From NCBI RefSeq assembly GCF_000304475.1, contig NC_018943.1, positions 372,001 to 436,000 of the forward strand: a stretch of 64,000 nucleotides of DNA, in the 5' to 3' direction. Positions 30,771 to 40,575 of the stretch are shown in pieces (the stretch's first letter is position 1; each line of letters starts with the position of its first letter). Both the position numbers and the translations under genes were made by a program. The stretch comes from Kazachstania africana CBS 2517 (taxonomy: Eukaryota > Ascomycota > Saccharomycetes > Saccharomycetales > Saccharomycetaceae). Below the pieces are notes generated by a model, which worked only from the letters and a program-made list of their open reading frames with translations, ran no database searches and was not told where the DNA came from.

Positions 30771-33700
30771 ATGAGCTCTGATAAGTTAGCAAAGCTAAAA
30801 AAATTACAGGCTGCTCGTAAAGGTAAGGCAGAGACAACGAATAGTACTAGTGATGAAGAAGATTTTGATCGTGTCTACGATGAAGTAGACGAAAAACAGT
30901 ACCTCGACTTAAAAAGAAAGCAATTGCTGCAAGATGATTTTATTGTCGATGATGATGGCGTGGGGTACGTCGATCGTGGTGTGGAAGATGACTCTATCTA
31001 TTATAGTGATGAATACGATAATGAAGACTATAGTTCCAATAAAAAGAAAAAAAGAAAGGAGCCAAGAAAAGAAGAGCATCAAATTGGATCATTATTGCGT
31101 TCTCAGCATACAAGAAAGATCCTTGCATCCAGTAACAGCATCAAACCAAAGAAAGCAATTGCTGTTGATGAATTTGACGACATTTTAGGAGAGTTCGACA
31201 GTGATAATATGAAGGATGCACAGAGAAATAAGCTTCAGGTCAAGCTTCCTTCTTCTCCAACTGCACAAGCTGCTCAAAAAAGGCTGTTGAATCAAGCAGC
31301 TGGAAGCATATTGAAAAAGCCAAAAATCGAAATGAATTCTTCACCTTTGAAAAATCAAATAGCCAACTCCAAAATCAATGACTCTCTGGATGATTTGCTA
31401 CATGACGTCGAAGCTTCTCCCACAATGGTAAAAAAAACAAAAGAAATAAGCCAGACTGAAACTGATATCAATAGTTCTACCACAGGAGTAGGAAAAACTG
31501 CTAGATCTGATGATGAAGATAGTGACGACGAATTAATTTTCAAAAGAAGGCCGCTAAGAAGTGCCAATGTGTCAAGGCAGGTGAATTTTAATTCGAAAAG
31601 TAACCCTGGCACATCACCTTTTGTCACAGCACCAGGTACACCGATTAATCAGGGTTTGAAGAATACCTCCAAAAAAACACTTCATTACACATTATCTGAA
31701 CCACTTGAATTTTCATTCAAATATTCAAAAAACCAAATAATAGATCCTGCAACAGACTCCTTTCAGATGTTTTGGCTTGATTTTGTTGAAATTAATAATT
31801 CACTGATCCTATTTGGAAAAGTCAAAGCTAACGATGGAAACCTTGTATCTGCCATGGTTCAAATCAATGAGTTAAATAGAGAACTCTTCTTTTTACCACG
31901 TGAAGGACATAGCGCTGCTGAGATCCATGAAGAAATCATCCCATTATTAATGGAAAAATATGGACTAGCTAATATCCGTGCCAAACCTCAGAAAATGAAA
32001 TACGCCTTTGAATTGCCTGATATTCCACATGAAACAGAATACTTGAAAGTGCTGTTACCTTTCAATTGCCCAAAAAATAGTAATGATTTAATCCCACCTG
32101 ATTTATGCAGTGAAACCTTCTCACATGTTTTCGGTGGAAACTCTAATATTTTCGAAAGTTTCGTCGTCCAGAACAAAATCATGGGCCCTTGTTGGCTAGA
32201 AATTAAGAATGGGGATTTTAGCTCACTCAAAAACGCTTCCAACTGCTCTTCTGAGGTTGCAGTAGATATTCAGAACATCAAGGTGATAGAGAAGAAGGCA
32301 ATATGCAACTTGAAATGTGTATCTTTGGCCGTCCAAACGATGATGAATCCAGTTGAAAATAAACAAGAAATTGTATCTATCACATTATCAACTTATAAAA
32401 CTATTTCCTTAGAGTCTCCAATACCCGAAGACATCAAAGCAGACGAAGTGGTAACATTAGTGAGACCTCTTGAAGATTCAGGCTTTCCAGTAGGTTTTGG
32501 TTCTTTGGCCAAGCAAAAACTTCCTGGAGAATTGCGGATATTCAATAATGAAAAATCTTTGTTGTCTTGTTTTTGCGCAATGATGAAGGTTATGGATGCT
32601 GATGTTTTAATTGGTCATAGACTAGAATCTGTATACTTAGACGTGCTTGTACACAGGCTTTATGACTTAAAGGTTCCTACTTTCAGTTCATTAGGTCGTC
32701 GTACAAGAAAGGAGTGGCCAAATAACTTTGGAAGGTCTCAGTCCTCGTTGAATAGATTTTTCACTCAGGAGTTGGTAGCTGGTAGGTTGGTTTGTGATAT
32801 TGGTAATGAAATGGGTCAGTCATTGACACCGAAATGTCAAAGTTGGGATTTAGCTGAAATGTATAAAGTTACGTGCGATAAGGACCACAAATCGCTTGAT
32901 ATCAACTTCCAGAACCCACAATATCGTTCTGAGGTAAATAGCATGGTTATGGCATTTCAAGAGAATATTACTAATTCTTTTATTGCCGCGGAAGTCTCTT
33001 TCAGAATTCAGTTACTTTCACTAACGAAGCAGTTGACAAACCTGGCCGGTAATGCATGGTCTCAGACTTTGGGAGGTACAAGGTCTCTTAGAAATGAGTA
33101 CATTTTACTACATGAATTCGCTAGAAATGGCTATGTCGTACCAGATAAAGAAAGTAGACAGGCTAGGACTCAAAGAATGAAAAAAAATTCAGCCAATGAT
33201 GCAGATGACACTGCGCCTAGTTCCAAAGCAAAGTACCAAGGTGGTCTTGTTTTTGACCCCGAAAAGGGTTTACACAAAAATTACGTCTTGGTTATGGATT
33301 TCAACTCTCTATACCCTTCCATTATTCAAGAATTCAACATTTGTTTTACCACAGTTCAAAGAAACTTACATGATATAAATGAAATGCCTGAAGTTCCAGG
33401 TGAAGACAATGTCCAAGGTGTTTTACCACGTTTATTGGCCAATTTGGTTGCACGTCGTCGTGAGGTCAAAAAGATTATGAAAACAGAAATGGATCCGCAT
33501 AAACTTGCACAGTGCGATATCAGGCAGCAAGCCCTAAAGCTCACAGCTAACTCTATGTACGGTTGCTTAGGTTATGTTAATAGTAGATTCTATGCCAAGC
33601 CGTTAGCTATGCTAGTTACTAATAAAGGTAGGGAAATTTTGATGAATACAAGACAATTGGCTGAAAGTATGAACCTTCTTGTTGTCTACGGTGATACCGA

Positions 33701-35120
33701 TTCTGTTATGATAGATACTGGATGTGATAGTTACGCAGACGCAATAAAGATAGGTCAAAACTTCAAGAGGTTAGTTAATGAGCGTTATAAGTTGTTAGAA
33801 ATTGATATTGATAATGTTTTTAAAAGACTATTACTTCATGCAAAGAAAAAATATGCCGCATTAAATGTCTCAATTGACAAAGCTGGGAATGAAAATACCG
33901 TACTTGAGGTTAAAGGTTTAGATATGAAACGTCGTGAATTTTGCCCATTGTCAAAAGATGTCTCCACGTATGTATTGAGCCATCTCCTTTCTGACAAGGA
34001 TCCTGAAACGGCATTACAAGAAATATATGCATATTTAGAGGAGATTAAATCTAAGGTGGAAAATAATCAAATCAGAGCCGATAAGTACAAAATCAATACG
34101 AAACTCTCGAAAGATCCTAGCGCATATCCTGGTGCCAAAACCATGCCTGCAGTTCAAGTAGCTTTGAAAATGCGTAAAGCGGGTAGAGTTGTTAAGGCAG
34201 GTAGTGTTATTACATTTGTAATTACCAAACAAAATGATGGTGCAAATGATGGTAAGAAGGATGGAGAAACCATGCACTTTGCTGAAAGAGCTTATGCGTT
34301 GAATGAGGTAATGATAAAAAGCAATAATTTAGTACCAGATCCAGATTACTATTTAGAAAAGCAAATATTTTCACCTGTTGAAAGGCTTCTGGAGAGAATT
34401 GAAGGTTTTGATGTTGTTCGTTTGAGTAATGCCTTAGGGTTAGAAAGTAAAAAGTTTTTGAAAAGGTATAACGACGATGTGACAGGTAATTCAATAAACA
34501 ATCTGCAACCTTTAGAAACTACAATTTCAGATGTAGAAAGATTCGCAACGTCGGCCATTCTAGAACTGAGTTGTCCAATGTGCTCCAAGCAGTTCCCATT
34601 TGGGGGAATTGTCGCCTCAAATTACTATAAAATGTGCTTCAATGGTATACAATGTAAGGGATGTGACCATATTTTATCACCAATTCAACTGACAGCGCAG
34701 TTAGAGGCTACAATTAGAGTACATATATCACTATATTACGCCGGTTGGCTGATATGTGATGATTTGGCATGTGGCACTGTCACTAGGCAAATGTCCGTGT
34801 TCGGTAAGAGATGCTTGAATGAAGGATGTACAGGAGTTATGAGATACAAGTATTCGGACAAGCAATTATACAACCAACTCCTCTATTTCGATTCTTTATT
34901 TGATATTGAAAAAAACAAAAAAGAAGAGTTGAAGCCTATATACCACGACGGTGACATGGACTTTCCTAATGAGGCATTGACTGAGTCGTCCATTCGGGCC
35001 CTCGCAGAACAGAATAGAGAATTATTTGAAATAAGTCGTAGTGTGATACAGAAATATCTCAGTGAATGTGGTCGTCGCTACGTCGACATGGGTGGGATTT
35101 TCGATTTCATGTCGGCCTAA
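30771..35120 (+). CDS. POL1: DNA polymerase alpha catalytic subunit Pol1
   Basis: Pol1 is the catalytic subunit of the polymerase alpha-primase complex that starts Okazaki fragments. The 1449-residue product is close to S. cerevisiae Pol1 (1468). The N-terminal 300 residues are acidic and basic linker sequence. The family-B polymerase core has motif A (VMDFNSLYPSII) near 842, motif B (KLTANSMYGCLGY) near 923 and motif C (YGDTDS) near 973. The exonuclease region lacks clear catalytic acidic motifs, as in all alpha polymerases. The C-terminal domain has two cysteine clusters: CPMC and CKGC near 1268-1300, then CDDLAC and CLNEGC near 1329-1350. These bind zinc and the B subunit. The promoter has MCB elements. 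Confidence 0.98.
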   Translation: MSSDKLAKLKKLQAARKGKAETTNSTSDEEDFDRVYDEVDEKQYLDLKRKQLLQDDFIVDDDGVGYVDRGVEDDSIYYSDEYDNEDYSSNKKKKRKEPRKEEHQIGSLLRSQHTRKILASSNSIKPKKAIAVDEFDDILGEFDSDNMKDAQRNKLQVKLPSSPTAQAAQKRLLNQAAGSILKKPKIEMNSSPLKNQIANSKINDSLDDLLHDVEASPTMVKKTKEISQTETDINSSTTGVGKTARSDDEDSDDELIFKRRPLRSANVSRQVNFNSKSNPGTSPFVTAPGTPINQGLKNTSKKTLHYTLSEPLEFSFKYSKNQIIDPATDSFQMFWLDFVEINNSLILFGKVKANDGNLVSAMVQINELNRELFFLPREGHSAAEIHEEIIPLLMEKYGLANIRAKPQKMKYAFELPDIPHETEYLKVLLPFNCPKNSNDLIPPDLCSETFSHVFGGNSNIFESFVVQNKIMGPCWLEIKNGDFSSLKNASNCSSEVAVDIQNIKVIEKKAICNLKCVSLAVQTMMNPVENKQEIVSITLSTYKTISLESPIPEDIKADEVVTLVRPLEDSGFPVGFGSLAKQKLPGELRIFNNEKSLLSCFCAMMKVMDADVLIGHRLESVYLDVLVHRLYDLKVPTFSSLGRRTRKEWPNNFGRSQSSLNRFFTQELVAGRLVCDIGNEMGQSLTPKCQSWDLAEMYKVTCDKDHKSLDINFQNPQYRSEVNSMVMAFQENITNSFIAAEVSFRIQLLSLTKQLTNLAGNAWSQTLGGTRSLRNEYILLHEFARNGYVVPDKESRQARTQRMKKNSANDADDTAPSSKAKYQGGLVFDPEKGLHKNYVLVMDFNSLYPSIIQEFNICFTTVQRNLHDINEMPEVPGEDNVQGVLPRLLANLVARRREVKKIMKTEMDPHKLAQCDIRQQALKLTANSMYGCLGYVNSRFYAKPLAMLVTNKGREILMNTRQLAESMNLLVVYGDTDSVMIDTGCDSYADAIKIGQNFKRLVNERYKLLEIDIDNVFKRLLLHAKKKYAALNVSIDKAGNENTVLEVKGLDMKRREFCPLSKDVSTYVLSHLLSDKDPETALQEIYAYLEEIKSKVENNQIRADKYKINTKLSKDPSAYPGAKTMPAVQVALKMRKAGRVVKAGSVITFVITKQNDGANDGKKDGETMHFAERAYALNEVMIKSNNLVPDPDYYLEKQIFSPVERLLERIEGFDVVRLSNALGLESKKFLKRYNDDVTGNSINNLQPLETTISDVERFATSAILELSCPMCSKQFPFGGIVASNYYKMCFNGIQCKGCDHILSPIQLTAQLEATIRVHISLYYAGWLICDDLACGTVTRQMSVFGKRCLNEGCTGVMRYKYSDKQLYNQLLYFDSLFDIEKNKKEELKPIYHDGDMDFPNEALTESSIRALAEQNRELFEISRSVIQKYLSECGRRYVDMGGIFDFMSA

Positions 35121-35473
35121 ATTCTGTAAAATAGTATATATGGATTATACATTAAAAAGCTAAAAGTTCGTTAAATTGCCGTTCTTTTTCCAGTATACGT
35201 CATAGAAGCGTTTACACTACGCGTGATATTTTTTTTTTTTGAATGAGCGAGCCTAGTAAGTATATATAAAAAAGGTAAATATTTGTGCAAAGTGCCCTAA
35301 ATAAGCTATCTGTTCGATTCAAAACACATTGAAAGCCGTTAACTAATAGGGTAGGTAGTACACAATTTTAAACCGAAGAAACCTATAGTTTACCATTGCC
35401 AATAGATTGTGGATATTCGGTTTGACGGCCTTCTCAGTATAGCTTAATTCGAAAGCCTAGCCAAGCCTCATTC
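35121..35473. other. Intergenic between POL1 and AVT4
   Basis: A 353-bp gap with the POL1 3' end and the AVT4 promoter. It contains an ACGCGT at 35219-35224 next to a T-run of about 12. No gene is seen. Confidence 0.5.
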
Positions 35474-37618
35474 ATGTCAGCTAATACATGGAAGACTGGT
35501 GAGGACAGTGAAAATGATCTGCAACCTAATGGAGCTAATAATTCAAAGAAGAAATATATCAGGATACCAAAACATAGGGATTGTAGCTTCTTGCCTAGTT
35601 CGTCAAATACTAGAAAGCTTTCGCCCAGTAAGTCTAGTATGATCATACCATCTTCTAGCACGAATTTAGATTCTCACGTTTTTATAGATATAAAATCACC
35701 GAGCTTCAAGAGTCATATCAGAGAGGAAGAAGGGATTATAAATAGTCTCCGTAATGATTTTTTAAATGAACGGTTCACTACAAAGCCAAACTCATATGAT
35801 AGTAATTTGAGTGCTCACACATCGTCTTCATACGTTACATCAGTTCCAAGTGAAAAGTCGAACTTATCTGTTGTTGGTGGAGATATTACAAGAGATATAT
35901 ACAAGCTAGCTCAATCTAACGAAGAAAAAGGGCTTAGAAAAGTGAAGTCATTTGAAGACTTAGCTTCTATATCATCAAGGGCACCAAATGACACTTCTGC
36001 AAGTTCAATAAATGTTCCTGGCGGTTTTAGGAGAGAGTTTATTGTAAAAAAGATGAGGAATTCTAATCAAAATTCAAGAAGAAACAGTAATAAAAGACAA
36101 GAGAGTAATGTATCATCTTTTACATCATCAGTAGAATCTGATGGTGACAATTTGATTGATAAAGTACCTTTTTTGACAAGGAATTTTCTCGAATTTCTCT
36201 ATTTATATGGTCATTTTGCAGGTGAATCCTTCGAGGACGATTTTTTCGACGAAGATGACAACTATAATGAATCATTAACTTTTGAGGAAGAGAGGTCACC
36301 TCTAGTCACCGGCCTCACTCTGCCTGATTCTGTCACAAGAGCGAACGTAGAAACTATTAAGGGTACAACTTCAACAAGAAAGGCATTTTTACTATTATTA
36401 AAGTCCTTTGTTGGAACTGGTGTTCTTTTTCTTCCTGATGCTTTCCACAATGGTGGCCTAGCATTTTCTATTATTGTTTTAACACTGGTGGGTCTCTACT
36501 CTTACTGGTGTTATTATATTCTCGTTCAAACTAAAGTCAAAGTGAAGGCATGTTCTTTTGGTGATATTGGCTCGCAGCTGTATGGAAAATGGATGAAATC
36601 TGTAATTCTTGTGGCTATCTTTGTAAGTCAGCTAGGATTTTCTGCAGCTTATATGATATTCACGGCAAAAAATTTGGGGGCATTTTTACAAAATATATTT
36701 CATCTTAAAGACTTCAATCTGGGGTATATTATGATAATCCAGCTAATTTTTTTTGTACCACTATCATTCATAAGGAATATATCAAAATTATCATTACCTT
36801 CATTGATTGCCAATGTGTTCATAATGTTAGGGCTTCTAATTATACTAATTTTTGCATCAAAACATTTATTTTTAGATTTAGGTGTACATCCCGCAGCAGG
36901 TGTGGAGTACGGAATTGATCCGAGAAGATGGACACTATTTGTAGGGACTGCAATTTTTTCTTTTGAAGGCATAGGACTGATCATTCCTGTGCAGGATTCA
37001 ATGAAACGGCCGGAAAAGTTTTCCCTGGTATTGAAACTAGTAATGATTACTACAACGATCATCTTTATAACTATTGCAACAGTTGGTTATTTGGCATATG
37101 GTTCCGAAATTCAAACGGTTGTGCTTTTGAATCTCCCACAGGGCAATTTGTTCGTCAATCTAATCCAATTTCTTTACTCCTTAGCTATCATGCTCTCTAC
37201 TCCATTACAACTTTTCCCAGCAATAAAGATACTGGAAGGTAAGGTTTTTTATAGGTATAATAAAAAGGTGTCAAGACAACTGAGTGGCGAAGCCAACGAA
37301 AGTACCAAAGGCGGTTCTTATTCTGGTAAATCTAATATGAAAATCAAATGGCTAAAAAATTTATTAAGGTCAACCATTGTTGTAGGTGCTATTTTAATAG
37401 CCTACCTAGGGATGGACTCATTGGATAAAGTTGTGTCTATAATAGGTTCGTTTTGCTGCTTACCACTGGTATTTATTTTACCACCTCTACTGCACATGAA
37501 AAGCTGCATGGACAGCAGCAGAGATGATAATAAACATACTATTTTGGTAGATCGAGTATTAATAGCATGTGGTATTGTCGCTATGTTTTATACGTCTTAC
37601 CAAAGCTTATTTACATGA
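35474..37618 (+). CDS. AVT4: Vacuolar amino acid exporter Avt4
   Basis: Avt3/Avt4 transporters export neutral and basic amino acids from the vacuole. The 714-residue product matches Avt4 (713 in S. cerevisiae). A long Ser/Asn-rich hydrophilic N-terminus (about 1-290) is followed by an AAAP/APC-family core. That core starts at TSTRKAFLLLLKSFVGTGVL near 298 and has roughly 11 hydrophobic segments. The family blocks FLPDAFHNGGL and GTAIFSFEGIGLIIPVQDSM are present. The position after POL1 matches YNL101W, so Avt4 is favoured over its relative Avt3. Confidence 0.92.
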   Translation: MSANTWKTGEDSENDLQPNGANNSKKKYIRIPKHRDCSFLPSSSNTRKLSPSKSSMIIPSSSTNLDSHVFIDIKSPSFKSHIREEEGIINSLRNDFLNERFTTKPNSYDSNLSAHTSSSYVTSVPSEKSNLSVVGGDITRDIYKLAQSNEEKGLRKVKSFEDLASISSRAPNDTSASSINVPGGFRREFIVKKMRNSNQNSRRNSNKRQESNVSSFTSSVESDGDNLIDKVPFLTRNFLEFLYLYGHFAGESFEDDFFDEDDNYNESLTFEEERSPLVTGLTLPDSVTRANVETIKGTTSTRKAFLLLLKSFVGTGVLFLPDAFHNGGLAFSIIVLTLVGLYSYWCYYILVQTKVKVKACSFGDIGSQLYGKWMKSVILVAIFVSQLGFSAAYMIFTAKNLGAFLQNIFHLKDFNLGYIMIIQLIFFVPLSFIRNISKLSLPSLIANVFIMLGLLIILIFASKHLFLDLGVHPAAGVEYGIDPRRWTLFVGTAIFSFEGIGLIIPVQDSMKRPEKFSLVLKLVMITTTIIFITIATVGYLAYGSEIQTVVLLNLPQGNLFVNLIQFLYSLAIMLSTPLQLFPAIKILEGKVFYRYNKKVSRQLSGEANESTKGGSYSGKSNMKIKWLKNLLRSTIVVGAILIAYLGMDSLDKVVSIIGSFCCLPLVFILPPLLHMKSCMDSSRDDNKHTILVDRVLIACGIVAMFYTSYQSLFT

Positions 37619-38003
37619 AACTTATTATTCGTGATGCCGCATCATGCTCCATATCTGTCGATAAGTGCTCCAGCAGCATACACCTTCTTATGTATTCTTA
37701 AAATTATACAGTATCAGTATTCAAATATTCTCAACTAAGCTACTTCATCGTCTTCAGATCAAGCCGTGTAATAGATAGCAGTATGCTATCAGTCGCCAGT
37801 ATAGTCAGTTCTTTTGTTAAAAAAGCATCACCCAGACATTCCGAGCTCTTCACTATGGTCTTTTTTAATTTATGAGACTTGTAAGGCCGGTTTCTATTGG
37901 TTCAGCCACTAGTTTTTATAATTCGATTTGAAAACAGACGTAATATAACTAAGCGATTGTGTAGCTAGCACATATTTACTCGATCGCTAATAGTTTTGGT
38001 TCG
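37619..38003. other. Intergenic between AVT4 and MIC27
   Basis: A 385-bp AT-rich gap holding the AVT4 3' region and the MIC27 promoter. I see no gene or clear site in it. Confidence 0.5.
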
Positions 38004-38723
38004 ATGGGTGGGTACTATTCATCTTTCAATAATACTCTAAATGATCCAGCAGCAGGCCTTCCCTTAATTTTTCGTCCATTAAAGGATGTCAGTTGGCTCT
38101 CGATTACTATGTTACATAATGGAAATTTGATAACAGAGTCACGACCTGCAACTAAATGGATTAATGGGAAACGACAAGTGATGATTAAGAAATACATGAG
38201 CATCAAAAGCCTTTTTTTGGAGCAGAGAGCCCGTACCAATCAAAAATACGAACATGCTCGAGGTTTTTTGATGGACAGAATATTTGATAACGAAGTAGAA
38301 AATAAGGACTATTTTGTGCCAGGGTCTATTTTAGCATTGGGCTCGTTTTTCTTGGGAAGAATAATCAGTAGCAAAGGGAATTATAAAGTGCGTTTGGGAA
38401 AAGCACCTTCATCGAACTTATTTTTCTCGAGAATCATAACCAGTTCACCCTCTAGAGTTATTATGCCGGGACTATTGGCTGGGCTGACTTTGTATGCTTG
38501 GATACCAGAAACTACAAAAAATTTTGGCAGAATATTTGAGGGGAACGTTTTACGCAATAGATGGATGGGACAGTATGTCAATTCTTGGAAAGATAAGTAT
38601 AAAAAAATAATGCCCAACGAGACCTTCTCTTGGGTTGACTTCAGGCGTAATAGATTGCCATCTAGAATAAGGACGTTTCGGAAGCAACTTATAAACGAAT
38701 TCCATGGTTCGTCATCTTATTAA
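38004..38723 (+). CDS. MIC27: MICOS complex subunit Mic27 (Aim37)
   Basis: Mic27 is an apolipoprotein-O-like subunit of the MICOS complex, which holds mitochondrial crista junctions in the inner membrane. The 239-residue product matches the S. cerevisiae length (234). The family domain spans about residues 90-190, with the hydrophobic segment FVPGSILALGSFFLGRIIS near 111 and the second segment VIMPGLLAGLTLYAWIPET near 152. The N-terminus is not strongly presequence-like. Its place between AVT4 and OCA1 matches YNL100W. Confidence 0.9.
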   Translation: MGGYYSSFNNTLNDPAAGLPLIFRPLKDVSWLSITMLHNGNLITESRPATKWINGKRQVMIKKYMSIKSLFLEQRARTNQKYEHARGFLMDRIFDNEVENKDYFVPGSILALGSFFLGRIISSKGNYKVRLGKAPSSNLFFSRIITSSPSRVIMPGLLAGLTLYAWIPETTKNFGRIFEGNVLRNRWMGQYVNSWKDKYKKIMPNETFSWVDFRRNRLPSRIRTFRKQLINEFHGSSSY

Positions 38724-38843
38724 GAAAATACTTTGAATATTCCTTAGATCATCCATTATATGTATGCCATATATACAAAATAATAACTTCACATATTTAT
38801 GCTGGGATGAGGAGTATTCATCGATTTGTTTCAGAAAAAACGG

Positions 38844-39629
38844 CTAAGTTATTGCTTTTACAAGCCATTCTGGGGCCTCACTTTCATCAATATTTACTAG
38901 CTTGGTGTCAAATGCTTCTATAAGTAACTCAACCAGAATTCTCCCCCCTCTGCTTCCTGTAAATCTTCTATATTCTTCTGAAACACTCGCTAGATTCCAA
39001 CCCATAATTCTTCGTAGACAACCAATGACAGTACCAGTTCTATGCCTGCCCATCCCGCAACATACAAGAAGAGGATAGTTGCTAACATTCACTATAGTTT
39101 TTAACGCATTTATTATTGAGTGTTCAGTCAAACCATCCCATGGATTGTCGTCTTCGCCACCATCTGGGTTGATAGCCGCAAATTGTAAACTTATGTTATA
39201 ATTATCACAAAATTCCAGTAAAGAATCCTGTGGTTCTTCATTAGCTAACCAAATAATGGTTTTTAAATTTAGATTTAGTAAAAATGGAAAATTAACCGGG
39301 GAAGGTTGACCTGACCTGTACAAATATCTCTCTACTGGACAAAAATTTAATGGAGGTACTATACGTTCCTCAGGTGCGTGTGATATGAATATTTTTTCCC
39401 GACCTAATTCAGTTTCTTCATTGATATATATAGTACCTTCTTCTTCTTCATCATCATCTTCTTCTTCTTCTTCTTCCTGTAGCAGCGGCTTTTCATTTAT
39501 ATACTGTTCTTCTTCAATACTTTTTATTTGTTCCATAGTATACGATGCATCTAGCTCATCACCTTCAGAAAGTATTTTTGGCTGCTCTATCGTCATCTTA
39601 GCCAACTTCTTGTTAATCTCAGCCGTCAT
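38844..39629 (-). CDS. OCA1: Oxidant-induced cell-cycle arrest phosphatase-like protein Oca1
   Basis: Oca1 is a member of the Siw14/Oca inositol-pyrophosphate phosphatase-like (PFA-DSP) family. It is needed for cell-cycle arrest after oxidative damage. The 261-residue product has an acidic N-terminal extension with a Glu/Asp run (about residues 50-66). The conserved core starts at [20 protein letters not shown] near 97. The signature loop [10 protein letters not shown] near 190 keeps the Cys-x5-Arg pattern. The N-terminal acidic part is encoded by a TTC/ATC-rich tract on the plus strand. Position matches YNL099C. Confidence 0.93.
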   Translation of the reverse strand: MTAEINKKLAKMTIEQPKILSEGDELDASYTMEQIKSIEEEQYINEKPLLQEEEEEEDDDEEEEGTIYINEETELGREKIFISHAPEERIVPPLNFCPVERYLYRSGQPSPVNFPFLLNLNLKTIIWLANEEPQDSLLEFCDNYNISLQFAAINPDGGEDDNPWDGLTEHSIINALKTIVNVSNYPLLVCCGMGRHRTGTVIGCLRRIMGWNLASVSEEYRRFTGSRGGRILVELLIEAFDTKLVNIDESEAPEWLVKAIT

Positions 39630-39997
39630 ATTGTTACTTATGTATGTCTTTTCAACTCAAGCACTACTCTTAAGCTTCCCATACCTAGTGATCTGCTTGC
39701 TGTTTTAAGCTTATGAAATAATCATGCCGATACCCTACTTACCTCTGCATCAGTGCATTCCAGTACGCTGTATTAGGGCTTTGGTTTTTTAGCCCTACTA
39801 GTTTGTAGTGTGGGTTATGGATGTAAGTTTAGGGTTATTTATGTGCGTAACTTTTGACGTGTTCAGTTTACTAAGAAGCTTGAACAACTAAATTAACGCA
39901 ATTAATCAAGAAACGGGCATACAGTGGAATTGTCAATTGTAGTGTAAGAGAATACATAAGTGACTAATAGTAGATACATTTATATTGCGTACACATT
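39630..39997. other. Divergent promoter region of OCA1 and OST2
   Basis: A 368-bp gap between divergent starts. It carries two exact Tbf1-type motifs and a third near match, annotated separately. No gene is seen. Confidence 0.6.
39773..39836. promoter_or_regulatory. Tbf1-type motif cluster between OCA1 and OST2
   Basis: TTAGGGCT (39773-39780) and TTAGGGTT (39829-39836) are exact minus-strand matches to ARCCCTAA. AGCCCTAC (39791-39798) is a 7/8 plus-strand match. Three copies within 64 bp of a bidirectional promoter suggest Tbf1-dependent control. This is inferred from motifs. Confidence 0.55.
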
Positions 39998-40402
39998 ATG
40001 GCAGGGCCTAGACAATTAAAAAAAGATTCAAAATCAGAATCGAAAACTACCACAGCATCTAGCATAACAAAAGATTTTGCAGAGGCATTCAATTTATCGA
40101 TTGACTCGTATTTTAAACAAGTCAATAGTAATAATAAGTTGAAATTGATTGACATATTTGCTTTTTTCCTGGTATTAATTGCTCTTATTCAATTTGTCTT
40201 TGTATGTCTGATTAGGGACAACTTCCCATTCAATGCTTTCCTAGCAGGCTTCATAATATGTGTTGGCCAATTCATACTATTGATGTGTTTAAGAATGCAG
40301 TTATTAAGTCCATTTGAAGGTATCAGTACAAACAGAGCATTTGGAGAATTTGTTTTAGCTAGTTTACTGTTACATTTTATTTGCTTACATTTTATCAATT
40401 GA
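39998..40402 (+). CDS. OST2: Oligosaccharyltransferase subunit Ost2 (DAD1)
   Basis: Ost2, the yeast DAD1 protein, is an essential small subunit of the ER oligosaccharyltransferase that transfers glycans to asparagine. The 134-residue product matches the family (S. cerevisiae 130). Three hydrophobic segments lie near residues 50-70, 80-97 and 115-132. The conserved C-terminal block includes PFNAFLAGFIICVGQFIL and LSPFEGISTNRAFGEFVLAS. In S. cerevisiae OST2 (YOR103C) neighbours RAS1, while the flanking OCA1 order is that of the RAS2 locus. Here it sits in one merged ancestral order. Confidence 0.96.
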   Translation: MAGPRQLKKDSKSESKTTTASSITKDFAEAFNLSIDSYFKQVNSNNKLKLIDIFAFFLVLIALIQFVFVCLIRDNFPFNAFLAGFIICVGQFILLMCLRMQLLSPFEGISTNRAFGEFVLASLLLHFICLHFIN

Positions 40403-40575
40403 TGAATGCAAAAAGGCCTATTTTCTATGGTATAAGAGATATTAGAAATTACTATGAACAGAACTTAATATTTATCATATACTTTTTGTTACTGTGTGTT
40501 CCCTTTCTAATAGAATAAATAAATATATATATATGAAAATGAATGAATAAATATTTGATATAATTTACAATTCTT